Made by a program: the position numbers and the translations under genes. A model generated the notes under the pieces. It did not search any database. It saw nothing but the letters and a program-made list of their open reading frames with translations, and was not told where the DNA came from. From Fervidobacterium nodosum Rt17-B1 (lineage in GTDB: Bacteria; Thermotogota; Thermotogae; Thermotogales; Fervidobacteriaceae): a stretch of DNA of 64,000 nucleotides. Of the stretch, positions 25,784-34,175 are shown piece after piece. The stretch is taken from the NCBI RefSeq assembly GCF_000017545.1, contig NC_009718.1:124001-188000 (forward strand), in the 5' to 3' direction. Positions within the stretch are counted from its first letter, which is position 1. Every line of letters starts with the position of its first letter.

Positions 25784-27670
25784 TTATGCATCGACTAACG
25801 CACCAAGGAACTGACTTCTGTACATATCTGCGTAAAATCCTCCTTTTTCAAGCAATTCCTCATGTTTGCCCATTTCTATAATTTTACCTTCGTTCATGAC
25901 AAGAATTATATCTGCATTTCTGATAGTTGAAAGTCTATGTGCGACAACAAAGGCTGTTCTTCCTTTTAGTAAATCGTTCATTGCTTTTTGGATATATACT
26001 TCCGTAAGTGTGTCAACGTTGCTTGTGGCTTCGTCAAGTATTAGGATACTTGGATCGGCTAAAAACGCTCTTGCAATTGTTATGAGTTGTTTTTCACCTT
26101 GCGAGATATTTGTTGAGTCTTCGCCTATGGTTGTGTTGTACCCGTCTGGTAATGCCATTATGAAATGATGCACATGAGCCATCTTTGCTGCTTTTATTAT
26201 TTCTTCTTCTGTCGCATTTGTTTTACCATAAGCGATATTGTCTTTTATTGTACCAGAGAATAACCAAGTGTCTTGCAAAACCATTCCAAAGTGTTTTCTG
26301 AGGTTGTATCTTTTAATATCGCGTATATCTATTCCATCTACTCTTATACTTCCACCTTGAATCTCGTAAAATCTCATGAGCAAGTTTACAAGTGTTGTCT
26401 TTCCTGCGCCTGTCGGACCAACTATAGCGACCATCTGACCGCTCTTAATATCGATGTTTAAATTCTCGATCAGCGGTTTTTCAGGATAATAGCTAAATTT
26501 CACACTTTCAAACTTCACGTTTCCGTCAACTTTATCCAGTTCTACAGCTGTTTCTTTATCTGGAACTTCTTCATTTTCTTCTAATATTTCAAAGACTCTT
26601 TCCGAAGCTGCCAAGGTTGATTGGATCATATTTACTATGTTTGAGATTTGGATTATCGGTTGGTTGAATTGTCTTGAGTACTGTATAAATGCCTGAACAT
26701 CACCAATTGTAATGGCTTTCTTAGTTACCAATACACCACCGCCAACTGCAACGATTATATAGCCAAGGTTACCGATAAAATTCATCATTGGCATTATTAT
26801 ACCTGTTAAAAATTGTGCTTTTTTACTTTCCTTGTATAATTCGGTATTTACATATGTGAATTTCTCAAGCTCATCTTTTTCTCTTCCATAAGCTTTTACA
26901 ACTATGTGTCCTCCATAAACTTCTTCAACTTGTCCTGTGAGTTTTCCCAGTAATTTTTGTTGCGCTGCAAAGTACTTTTGTGAATATTTTGCTATAACTA
27001 TCGTTGCTATAGCACTTAATGGCAATGTTATTAACGTTAAAAGTGTGAGTTTGACATTTATAGTTAGCATCATATATGTTATACCCACAATTGTTACTAT
27101 ACCAGAGATAAATTGTGTTAAACTCTGCTGCAACGTGTTACTTATCAAATCAATATCATTGGTGATCCTACTGATGATATCACCGTGTGACCTGTGGTCG
27201 TAAAAACTTAGGGGGAGTCTTTTCAATTTATCATTTATATCTTCCCTCATTTTCTTTACTATTTTTTGTGTAATACCTGCCATCATGTAACCTTGGGAAA
27301 AGTTTAACAACGCAGATATTCCGTAAAGTAGAGCAACGTTCAAAAGAATTCTAAATATCTTATCGAAGTCCATAGATGTGTTAAGGAATCCGGAGAATGG
27401 TGTTTTTCTTAACATAATGACTCGGAATATTTCTGTTGTTGCTTCTCCTAAAATTTTCGGTGCTTTTATTGTGAGAACTGTTGCAATTATTGTTATTACA
27501 AATACAGCTATAATCGCATATTGGTGAGGTCTTAGGTAAGTCATAAGCTTTTTCAGGGCTTTTTTGAAATCTTTTGGTTTTTCGCCACCTCTTGCAAATG
27601 CTGGTCCTCCAGCTCCAGGTCCCATTGGTCTTGGTGGTCTTTGTTTTTGTGTTTGTTCTCTTTTTTCCAT
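25784..27670 (-). CDS. ABC exporter, consensus-site subunit (TM288-like)
   Basis: A 628-residue half transporter: a charged Pro/Gly-rich N-terminal tail (to about 35), six transmembrane helices, then a nucleotide-binding domain. Walker A is GPTGAGKTT and Walker B ILILDEATSNVD keeps the catalytic Glu, with switch His in VVAHRLST. The signature is NISQGEKQL instead of LSGGQ. This pairs with the partner at 27682, whose Walker B is degenerate but whose signature is normal, as in the T. maritima TM287/288 drug exporter. One ATP site is catalytic and one is degenerate. Substrates are probably lipophilic drugs or lipids (inference). It ends 12 bases from the partner. Confidence 0.92.
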   Translation of the reverse strand: MEKREQTQKQRPPRPMGPGAGGPAFARGGEKPKDFKKALKKLMTYLRPHQYAIIAVFVITIIATVLTIKAPKILGEATTEIFRVIMLRKTPFSGFLNTSMDFDKIFRILLNVALLYGISALLNFSQGYMMAGITQKIVKKMREDINDKLKRLPLSFYDHRSHGDIISRITNDIDLISNTLQQSLTQFISGIVTIVGITYMMLTINVKLTLLTLITLPLSAIATIVIAKYSQKYFAAQQKLLGKLTGQVEEVYGGHIVVKAYGREKDELEKFTYVNTELYKESKKAQFLTGIIMPMMNFIGNLGYIIVAVGGGVLVTKKAITIGDVQAFIQYSRQFNQPIIQISNIVNMIQSTLAASERVFEILEENEEVPDKETAVELDKVDGNVKFESVKFSYYPEKPLIENLNIDIKSGQMVAIVGPTGAGKTTLVNLLMRFYEIQGGSIRVDGIDIRDIKRYNLRKHFGMVLQDTWLFSGTIKDNIAYGKTNATEEEIIKAAKMAHVHHFIMALPDGYNTTIGEDSTNISQGEKQLITIARAFLADPSILILDEATSNVDTLTEVYIQKAMNDLLKGRTAFVVAHRLSTIRNADIILVMNEGKIIEMGKHEELLEKGGFYADMYRSQFLGALVDA

Positions 27671-27681
27671 ATTCTATCACC

Positions 27682-29436
27682 TCACTGGATTTCTTCTTTG
27701 GAAAGTTGCGAGTAAACTATGTCTTGATAAACTTCACTTGTTTTCATTAATTCTTCGTGAGTTCCGATTCCAGCAATTTCTCCATCTTTCAAAACAATTA
27801 TTTGGTCTGCATGCATTATAGTTGCAACACGTTGAGCAACAATGATAACTGTTGCATCTTTTGTTTCTTTAAAGAGCCTTGTTCGAACCTTTGCGTCTGT
27901 TTTAAAATCAAGGGCGCTAAACGTGTCATCGAAAAGGTATATCCTAGGTTTACCTGCAATTGCACGCGCTATCGAAATTCTCTGTTTCTGACCACCTGAT
28001 AGGTTTAGACCTGCTTGATCAATTTGGTAATCTAGACCTTCTGGATACTTTGAGGCAAACTCCAGAACTTGCGATATATCGGCAGCATTTTCAACCATGT
28101 CATTAGTTATCCATTCTCTACCAAATCTTATATTCTCCCTTATCGTCCCTGAAAATATAAAGGCTTTTTGTGTCGCGTAACCTATATTTTTTCTCATAAT
28201 CTCAAATGGGATTTCTCTAATATCAATATCGTCTATCTTAACACTACCTGAAGTAACATCGTAAAACCTTGTTATTAAATTTAATAAAGTGGATTTTCCC
28301 GAACCGGTTGAACCGATTATAGCGGTAATTTTTCCGGGCAAGGCTTTAAACGAAATGTTTTTCAAAACCGGTTCCGCTGCACCGGGGTATTTAAATGTAA
28401 CATTATCGAATTCTACGATACCTTTGAAGTTATTGTTTATATCTTCAAACCAAGTTGGAGATGATTTTACTTTAATTGCATTCTCTGATTCCTTGATTTT
28501 TGTTTCAGTCGTAAGTACTTCTTTAATTCTCTGATTTGAAACACTTGCCCTTGGTAAAAAGATAAAAATAACCGAAATCATTATAAAAGAGAACATAATC
28601 TGCATAACATATTGCATAACAGCCATCATCTGACCAACTTGTAATGTACCAGCGTCGATTTGTTTAGCACCAAACCATATGATGGCAATTGTTGTAAAGT
28701 TCATAACTATCATCATGTATGGAAATAGTACGGAAGAGATCCTATTTACGATTAAAGCTGTTCGCGTCAGATCGTTGTTAGCTTCGCTAAACCTTCCTTT
28801 TTCGTAATCTTCTTTATTGAATGCCCTTATAACCCTTATGCCTGTAACGCGTTCTCTAACAACTAAATTGAGTTTATCTATCTTTTTTTGCATACTCTTG
28901 AACAATGGCGCAACTATCCAAGCTATGATTCCAAGTCCTAAAAGCATTACGGGAACTGAAACAAGCAAAATACTTGTGAGCTTAGCGTCTTTTTGGATAG
29001 CCATGAATATTCCGCCAACCGCCATTACAGGTGCCATAACAACCATACGCAAAATCATAATTGTGGCTTGTTGAATCTGTGTAACGTCGTTTGTTGTCCT
29101 GGTAATCAAAGATGATGTACTGAATTTATTCATATCCTCCAAGGAGAAAGATGTTACTTTCTTGAAGATTGCTTCTCTCAAATCCTTTCCAAGTCCCATA
29201 CTAACTATGGAAGACGAATAACTGGCAAGTACCGCTGCAATAACACTTATAAACGAGACAAGTAACATCTTGCCGCCAACACGCCAGATATAATCAGTAT
29301 CACCTTTTGTTATACCTTTATCAACTATATCAGACATCAAATCAGGCAAATATAAAGAAATTATTGCTTGAATAGCTACTAATAAAATTGTTAAGGTTAT
29401 TAGAAACCAATACTTTTTGAGATACTTGCTCAGCAT
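27682..29436 (-). CDS. ABC exporter, degenerate-site subunit (TM287-like)
   Basis: A 584-residue half transporter with six transmembrane helices and an ATPase domain. Walker A is GSTGSGKST. Walker B reads YLFDDTFSALD, with Asp in place of the catalytic Glu, and the switch loop has Gln (VAQRVAT) instead of His, while the signature LSGGQKQR is intact. These are the marks of the degenerate half of a heterodimeric exporter; together with the downstream subunit it gives one active and one inactive ATP site. It overlaps the marR gene by 7 bases and is controlled by the same promoter. Confidence 0.92.
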   Translation of the reverse strand: MLSKYLKKYWFLITLTILLVAIQAIISLYLPDLMSDIVDKGITKGDTDYIWRVGGKMLLVSFISVIAAVLASYSSSIVSMGLGKDLREAIFKKVTSFSLEDMNKFSTSSLITRTTNDVTQIQQATIMILRMVVMAPVMAVGGIFMAIQKDAKLTSILLVSVPVMLLGLGIIAWIVAPLFKSMQKKIDKLNLVVRERVTGIRVIRAFNKEDYEKGRFSEANNDLTRTALIVNRISSVLFPYMMIVMNFTTIAIIWFGAKQIDAGTLQVGQMMAVMQYVMQIMFSFIMISVIFIFLPRASVSNQRIKEVLTTETKIKESENAIKVKSSPTWFEDINNNFKGIVEFDNVTFKYPGAAEPVLKNISFKALPGKITAIIGSTGSGKSTLLNLITRFYDVTSGSVKIDDIDIREIPFEIMRKNIGYATQKAFIFSGTIRENIRFGREWITNDMVENAADISQVLEFASKYPEGLDYQIDQAGLNLSGGQKQRISIARAIAGKPRIYLFDDTFSALDFKTDAKVRTRLFKETKDATVIIVAQRVATIMHADQIIVLKDGEIAGIGTHEELMKTSEVYQDIVYSQLSKEEIQ

Positions 29437-29894
29437 TTGACTTCACGCTCCTTTAGTGGGAATTCTTCATCTAACTTTTTGTTTATTTTTTCAATTACTT
29501 TCAAGAACATTTCTTGCTCACTTTCTTGAAGTGTTGAAAGTATTTTACTTTCCAAATTAGCTAAGACATCTTTTATATAAAAAAGCGCGTCTTTTGCCTT
29601 TTGAGTTAAGTGAACTCTTAAAACCCTTCTATCTCTTTCGTCTGTTGTTCTTAATATCAGACCACTTTTTTCCATACGCTTGAGCATAACCGCAACGGTT
29701 CCCGGTTCGATGTTTAGTGCGTCTGCTATCTCTTTTTGGCTTATGCCTGGTTTTTTTTCGATTATAAACAGCATCGGGACTTGACCGGGGTGTATACCGA
29801 ATTCTTTTGAGACTTGTTCATGGATAATTTTGAAAATTCTCTTTTGCAAAGTACTTACATGATAAACAATACCTTTTTTATTATCTGTAAACAA
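29430..29894 (-). CDS. MarR-family transcriptional regulator of the exporter
   Basis: A 154-residue winged-helix protein with the MarR pattern: PGISQKEIADALNIEPGTVAVMLKRMEKSGLI as the helix-turn-helix (recognition helix GTVAVMLKRMEKSG) and RTTDERDRRVLRVHLT as the DNA-contacting wing. MarR proteins bind palindromes as dimers and are released by small aromatic ligands. Start TTG at 29894 after GGAGTGATAAG. It sits directly in front of the exporter genes, and a near-perfect palindromic block overlaps its own promoter at 29935-29993, so autoregulation and substrate-triggered induction are likely. Confidence 0.92.
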   Translation of the reverse strand: MFTDNKKGIVYHVSTLQKRIFKIIHEQVSKEFGIHPGQVPMLFIIEKKPGISQKEIADALNIEPGTVAVMLKRMEKSGLILRTTDERDRRVLRVHLTQKAKDALFYIKDVLANLESKILSTLQESEQEMFLKVIEKINKKLDEEFPLKEREVKC

Positions 29895-29934
29895 CTTATC
29901 ACTCCTCTCTGCACATTATTTCTGATGTTTTGTA

Positions 29935-29986
29935 AATAGTTATACGTATAATAGTTATATGCATAATTATAATACGTATAACTATT
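29935..29986 (-). promoter_or_regulatory. MarR-type operator (inverted repeat)
   Basis: A perfect 15-bp inverted repeat, AATAGTTATACGTAT (29935-29949) with its complement (29972-29986), separated by 22 bases that contain a further imperfect palindrome around ATGCAT. It covers the -10 region and the spacer of the marR promoter, so binding would block RNA polymerase. Confidence 0.8.
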
Positions 29987-29993
29987 TTGTCAA
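29966..29993 (-). promoter_or_regulatory. Promoter of the marR-exporter operon
   Basis: Minus-strand TTGACA (29988-29993), a 16-base spacer and TATAAT (29966-29971): both boxes are perfect consensus. The spacer and the -10 box lie within the inverted-repeat operator. Confidence 0.85.
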
Positions 29994-30071
29994 TACAAAA
30001 AATAAAAAAACAAACCGAATTTTTGTTAGAACAATCTTTGATGATACATGCATAGAAAATGTTAAACTTTG

Positions 30072-30080
30072 TGGTATAAT
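30072..30080 (+). promoter_or_regulatory. Extended -10 promoter for the ruvB-tilS-ftsH run
   Basis: TGG directly followed by TATAAT (30075-30080) lies 37 bases before the ATG at 30117. No clear -35 is seen. Confidence 0.55.
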
Positions 30081-30116
30081 ATTTTTGCAAAGTAATATGT
30101 AAATGAGGTTTAAGTC

Positions 30117-30620
30117 ATGAAAAAATTATTTTTGAATACTACGTTTTGGCTTATCGTGGTAAGTTTAATTGCAATGTTTCTTTTATCTATATCCCTTTTT
30201 AACCTGAAAAGGGCATTTTTTGTTGTTAGTGATTTGAAGATTAATTTTGAAATCACGGAAACTCAAATAAAAGGAATAAATCTTATTATAAATGCTAATT
30301 TGAAAATCAATGCTCCAAGCCAAAATAAAAAAATTGCTATTGAGAAAGAAATTGAACTTGTACAATTAAAAGTTTACGATAGTGCATGGAATATTATAGG
30401 CTTGTGGAATGGTGAACCAGCAAAGATAGATGAAGATCTTTATAGCTTAAGCATTGTTTTCTCATCCGTTGAAATTTTCAATAAAAATTTAAAAAATATG
30501 AACACTGAAAGTTTTAAAATACAAGGCTTTGCAAAGGTAAGGATTAATTTGGGACGAGAAGGTTTAAGAATTAATGTACCGTTGGAAGCAGAGGTGTTAA
30601 ATCTTGGAAAAAATAAATGA
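30117..30620 (+). CDS. Membrane-anchored protein, function unknown
   Basis: A 167-residue protein with one transmembrane helix at about 10-28 and the remainder extracytoplasmic with alternating beta strands ([26 protein letters not shown] is beta-like in pattern). It resembles LEA14/WHy-like or FN3-like sandwich proteins in pattern only; no family is certain. The stop lies 17 bases past the ruvB TTG start, so both are translated from the same transcript. Start ATG after GAGGTTTAAGTC. Confidence 0.65.
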   Translation: MKKLFLNTTFWLIVVSLIAMFLLSISLFNLKRAFFVVSDLKINFEITETQIKGINLIINANLKINAPSQNKKIAIEKEIELVQLKVYDSAWNIIGLWNGEPAKIDEDLYSLSIVFSSVEIFNKNLKNMNTESFKIQGFAKVRINLGREGLRINVPLEAEVLNLGKNK

Positions 30621-31647
30621 ATACGGTAGTGAAAGGATAGTCTCACCGGAGAGGACTGGTTACGATAGTTATTCCTTAAGACCTAAATTTCTTTCTGAAT
30701 ATATAGGTCAAGAGAATATAAAGGAAAGGTTGAAGCTTGCTATCCAAGCTTCTAAGATGCGTGGCGAACAGCTTGACCATATTTTGCTTGCTGGACCTCC
30801 AGGCCTTGGTAAAACGACACTTGCAACTATAATAGCGAATGAATTAAATGCAAATATACATGTCACAAGTGGCCCGATATTAGAAAAGCAAGGAGATTTA
30901 GCTGCGATATTGACAAACCTTGAAGCAGGTGATGTGTTATTTATAGATGAAATACATAGGATGAACAGGAATGTCGAAGAAATCTTGTACTCTGCGATGG
31001 AAGATTTTCAAGTTGATATAATGATAGGTAAAGGACCAGCGGCAAGGTCAATAAGAGTGGAATTACAACCTTTTACATTGATAGGTGCTACAACAAGAAG
31101 CGGGCTTTTAACCTCCCCTTTAAGAAATAGATTTGGTATGATTTTCGAAATGAATTTCTATACTCAAGAAGAACTTAAGATGATAATAACTCGGGCAGCC
31201 GAAGTTATGGGTACTTTAATTGATGATGACGCAGCCCTTTCTATTGCAAAAAGGTCGAGAGGGACTCCAAGGATTGCTATAAGGTTACTCAAGAGAGTTC
31301 GTGACTTGAGTACAGTACGTGGCTCAGAAAATATAACACTCAATATAGTTGAGGAAGTTATGAGATTATTGGGTGTCGACGAGTTTGGGCTTGATGAAAT
31401 GGATAGAAAAATATTGAAGACAATTATAGAAATTTACAAAGGTGGTCCTGTCGGATTGAAATCTTTAGCAGCTTCTCTTGGTATAACTGAAGACACAATC
31501 TCAGAAGTTTATGAACCTTTTTTAGTGCAAAGTGGTTTCATTGCAAGGGGAGCACGCGGAAGGATTGCTACTGAAAAGGCTTATAAATACTTAGGTTATA
31601 ACACTCTACCTGGAGGGTTGTTTGATGGATTCGGAAATATTGAATAG
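30604..31647 (+). CDS. ruvB: Holliday junction branch migration ATPase RuvB
   Basis: A 347-residue AAA+ protein. Walker A is GPPGLGKT at 64-71, Walker [12 protein letters not shown] near 109-119, the beta-hairpin contacting RuvA includes [14 protein letters not shown], the sensor is IGATTRSG and the C-terminal winged helix is seen in [19 protein letters not shown]. RuvB drives branch migration with RuvA in recombination repair. The start is TTG with AGAGGTG 7 bases upstream. It overlaps the preceding gene by 17 bases. ruvA and ruvC are not in this window. Confidence 0.96.
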   Translation: MEKINEYGSERIVSPERTGYDSYSLRPKFLSEYIGQENIKERLKLAIQASKMRGEQLDHILLAGPPGLGKTTLATIIANELNANIHVTSGPILEKQGDLAAILTNLEAGDVLFIDEIHRMNRNVEEILYSAMEDFQVDIMIGKGPAARSIRVELQPFTLIGATTRSGLLTSPLRNRFGMIFEMNFYTQEELKMIITRAAEVMGTLIDDDAALSIAKRSRGTPRIAIRLLKRVRDLSTVRGSENITLNIVEEVMRLLGVDEFGLDEMDRKILKTIIEIYKGGPVGLKSLAASLGITEDTISEVYEPFLVQSGFIARGARGRIATEKAYKYLGYNTLPGGLFDGFGNIE

Positions 31648-32332
31648 TTATTCAATGATAAAGAAAAATTACGAATACGTCATGAATAAAATTTCGGAAC
31701 ATGCACTGAAAGTTGGCAGAAAGCCAGATGAAATAAAGATAGTCGCTGTTACAAAGACTCATCCTGTTGAGATTATAAAAACTGCTTACGATGTTGGGTT
31801 AAGAATTTTTGGTGAAAATTACGCGCAAGAACTTCGTGATAAATCTGAGCAATTAAATTTTCCAGACATTGAATGGCATTACATAGGGCGTATTCAAACA
31901 AATAAATTGAAATACATAGTTCCTGTTGCTTATCTCATTCATTCAGTTTATAGGATAAACGAAATTGAGGAAATCAACAAAATAGCTTCGAAAATGGGAA
32001 AAATTCAAAAAATTTTGATAGAAGTTAATGTTTCAGGTGAAGAAACAAAAGGTGGTATTAGTCCAAATAATATTGAAGATCTATTGAAGGAATCTGAAAA
32101 GTTTAAAAACGTCCAAGTTATTGGACTTATGACGATGGCTCCATTTGTTGAACCGGAATCTACAAGGAAATATTTTAGGATGTTGCGTGAAATTAGAGAT
32201 GGTATCTCAAAGAGATTTCCGAATTTGAAAGAACTATCTATGGGTATGAGTAACGATTTTGAAGTGGCAGTTGAAGAAGGAAGTACGATAGTTAGAATAG
32301 GTACTGCGATATTTGGTGAAAGGGGGAAATAA
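31625..32332 (+). CDS. YggS-family pyridoxal-phosphate homeostasis protein
   Basis: About 235 residues. PLP-binding Lys is in VAVTKTHP (near residue 40), with FGENYAQE, the loop [33 protein letters not shown] and the closing [22 protein letters not shown] all typical of YggS/PROSC. It is thought to buffer pyridoxal 5'-phosphate, with no catalysis shown. I prefer the ATG at 31625, with GGAGGG 7 bases before it, over the TTG one codon upstream. It overlaps ruvB and leads into yggT, a pairing common in Gram-positive bacteria next to division genes. Confidence 0.93.
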   Translation: MDSEILNSYSMIKKNYEYVMNKISEHALKVGRKPDEIKIVAVTKTHPVEIIKTAYDVGLRIFGENYAQELRDKSEQLNFPDIEWHYIGRIQTNKLKYIVPVAYLIHSVYRINEIEEINKIASKMGKIQKILIEVNVSGEETKGGISPNNIEDLLKESEKFKNVQVIGLMTMAPFVEPESTRKYFRMLREIRDGISKRFPNLKELSMGMSNDFEVAVEEGSTIVRIGTAIFGERGK

Positions 32333-32333
32333 T

Positions 32334-32630
32334 GTGTTTATACTTGGTAATCTTTTCTATGCGATGGGTTATGTTTTGAGAATATTTTTGAATTTTGAAA
32401 TGACTGTTATAATTATTACCGCGATATTGAGTTGGATACCTAATATGTATTCTTTCAAATTTTATCATATATTGAGGGATATAGCTGAAATTGTGGAAAG
32501 ACCTATCAGAAAATATATACCCCCGATAGGCTATATAGACATAACCCCTTTGATCGCAATTCTTATTTTGATTTTCCTAGACCAATTCATGGCTCAATCA
32601 CTTATAGATTTAGGTTGGAGATTGAAATAA
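32334..32630 (+). CDS. YggT-family membrane protein
   Basis: About 98 residues with two hydrophobic segments (around ILGNLFYAMGYVLRIFLNFEMTVIIITAILSW, and the C-terminal LIAILILIFLDQFMAQSLI), separated by a cytoplasmic loop with the YggT marks ERPIRKYIPPIGYIDITPL. YggT proteins are linked to envelope and division or osmotic shock, without a proven role. GTG at 32334 is chosen, with AGGGGGAAATAAT before it, over a TTG upstream that overlaps yggS. Confidence 0.9.
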   Translation: MFILGNLFYAMGYVLRIFLNFEMTVIIITAILSWIPNMYSFKFYHILRDIAEIVERPIRKYIPPIGYIDITPLIAILILIFLDQFMAQSLIDLGWRLK

Positions 32631-33422
32631 ATGATTAAGTTAGGTATTTTTTATCGCGTAGATTACGTAGAAGCAGCGAAGTTTGTTCTTGAAAATATTG
32701 TAAAAAATTTTGAAGTAAAACACTTTACGGATTCCTCTTTGGATTTTGACGAGGAGAAGTTTTCCGTTGATGTGAACATCGTTGTTGGCGGTGATGGTAC
32801 GGTTTTAAGGACTTTAAAGAAAGTAAATACTCCCGTTATAGGTGTAAAAGCAGGGAGATTAGGATTTTTCTCAGGATACTTGCTTAACGAAATTGACAAA
32901 CTTATTCAAGATTTGAAAGATTGGAATTTTATTGAAGACAAACGCTGGACTCTTCGAATTGAAACAAAGAAAGGAACTTATTTTGCAATAAATGATGCTG
33001 TCATTCAAAAAGATGTATCTCAAAAAATTCTTGATTTGGATGTAAAAATTACAGACGGTACGTTTTATTATCACGCCGATGGATTGGTTATAAGCACCCC
33101 AACGGGTTCTTCAGCATATGCTCTCGCACTTGGTGGGCCTATTATGCTTCCAAATGTTGAGGCGTTTGAAATTACACCTATGGCACCACAATTTTTAGCA
33201 AATAGGAGTCTTGTAATTCCAAGTAACGAAAGGATTGCAGTAAGATCAAGTGAAGTTGCAAATTTGATAGTAGACGGGGATTTAGTTGAGCAGACAAATG
33301 AGTTTAGAATCAAAAAGTGTAATAGAACTGTGATTATTTTAAGGCCAAAATCATACGACTTTTCCACTTCGATAAAAGAAAAGATAGGTTACGGAAGAAA
33401 AATACTGAAAAATGGTTTGTGA
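32631..33422 (+). CDS. nadK: NAD kinase
   Basis: A 263-residue protein with NAD kinase hallmarks: GGDGTVLRTLKK near residues 54-65 (catalytic Asp in GGDGT), VIGVKAGRLGFFSGY, NDAVIQKD and the DGLVISTPTGSSAYALALGGPI block. It phosphorylates NAD to NADP at the cost of ATP or polyphosphate in the cytosol. The ATG immediately follows the yggT stop (TAAATG), so expression is coupled. Confidence 0.96.
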   Translation: MIKLGIFYRVDYVEAAKFVLENIVKNFEVKHFTDSSLDFDEEKFSVDVNIVVGGDGTVLRTLKKVNTPVIGVKAGRLGFFSGYLLNEIDKLIQDLKDWNFIEDKRWTLRIETKKGTYFAINDAVIQKDVSQKILDLDVKITDGTFYYHADGLVISTPTGSSAYALALGGPIMLPNVEAFEITPMAPQFLANRSLVIPSNERIAVRSSEVANLIVDGDLVEQTNEFRIKKCNRTVIILRPKSYDFSTSIKEKIGYGRKILKNGL

Positions 33423-33446
33423 AAATCAATCAAGAAGGTGAACGAT

Positions 33447-34145
33447 GTGAAATGGCTTATTGAAACTAACATTAATGAAATGAAAAAAATTTTAACAAAA
33501 GAGGCATGGTACGTTGAAGATCTCCTTAGATTAACAATGGAAGCTTTTAAAGAACGCAATCTGGAATTAGCGAAAAAAGTTAAAAATCAGTATTGGGATA
33601 TATATGAAGAGTACCTAAATATACTAAATTTTTCTCAAACAATTGTTGGGACATCTAACCCAAGCGGTTACGAGCTGAGATTTATTTTTGGAAGTGTGCT
33701 TGTTGCAAAAGTTTTGTTGGATATAAGTTCTAGGCTTAAAGATATCGCTGAGGATATAGAAAATTTGATAAAAGAGCCGGAGCTCAATCAAAGTATCATG
33801 CTTCCCGAAATGTTTTCATTCGCTCAAAAAATGCTAAGAAAAGCATTGAGAATATATGTTGACCAAAATACCGAAGGTGCCTATGGAATATGTAACCAAG
33901 ATGAGATTATGGATAAAATGCTTGAAAAATTCCAAGAAGATATAACAACGATCATACAAAATAATCCAAGGTTGATTAAGAGGGGTTTAATTTTGTTAGA
34001 TATTTCAAAAATCTTAGAGGAAATTTCAGATTTTGCCGTTCAGATTATAGAGATTACATTTTACATTTTGACTGGTAATTATTACACATGCTACAATGAC
34101 GAATTACAACAATTTTCAGTTGATAACCTTAAAAGTGAAAATTGA
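33447..34145 (+). CDS. PhoU-like helical protein
   Basis: About 232 residues of long amphipathic helices in two repeats, with patterns like AFKERNLELAKKVKNQYWDIYEEYLNI and ILLDISKILEEISDFAVQIIE, the repeated helix bundle of PhoU domains (the D-x-E/D pairs in DISKILEEISDFA are the typical metal-binding pattern). PhoU proteins modulate phosphate transport and signalling. A transport partner is absent here, so the target is unknown. GTG at 33447 has AGAAGGTG upstream, replacing the longer start at 33438. It lies in the run between nadK and the Lpt fusion. Confidence 0.8.
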   Translation: MKWLIETNINEMKKILTKEAWYVEDLLRLTMEAFKERNLELAKKVKNQYWDIYEEYLNILNFSQTIVGTSNPSGYELRFIFGSVLVAKVLLDISSRLKDIAEDIENLIKEPELNQSIMLPEMFSFAQKMLRKALRIYVDQNTEGAYGICNQDEIMDKMLEKFQEDITTIIQNNPRLIKRGLILLDISKILEEISDFAVQIIEITFYILTGNYYTCYNDELQQFSVDNLKSEN

Positions 34146-34175
34146 AAAATAAAAATATACATTGGGGTGAATAGG

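Noticed and set aside
29899-30090. A 63-residue minus-strand frame in the marR promoter region.
   Set aside because: Its start lies upstream of the marR promoter, it spans the operator and has low-complexity Ile/Lys content with no ribosome site; noncoding is more likely.
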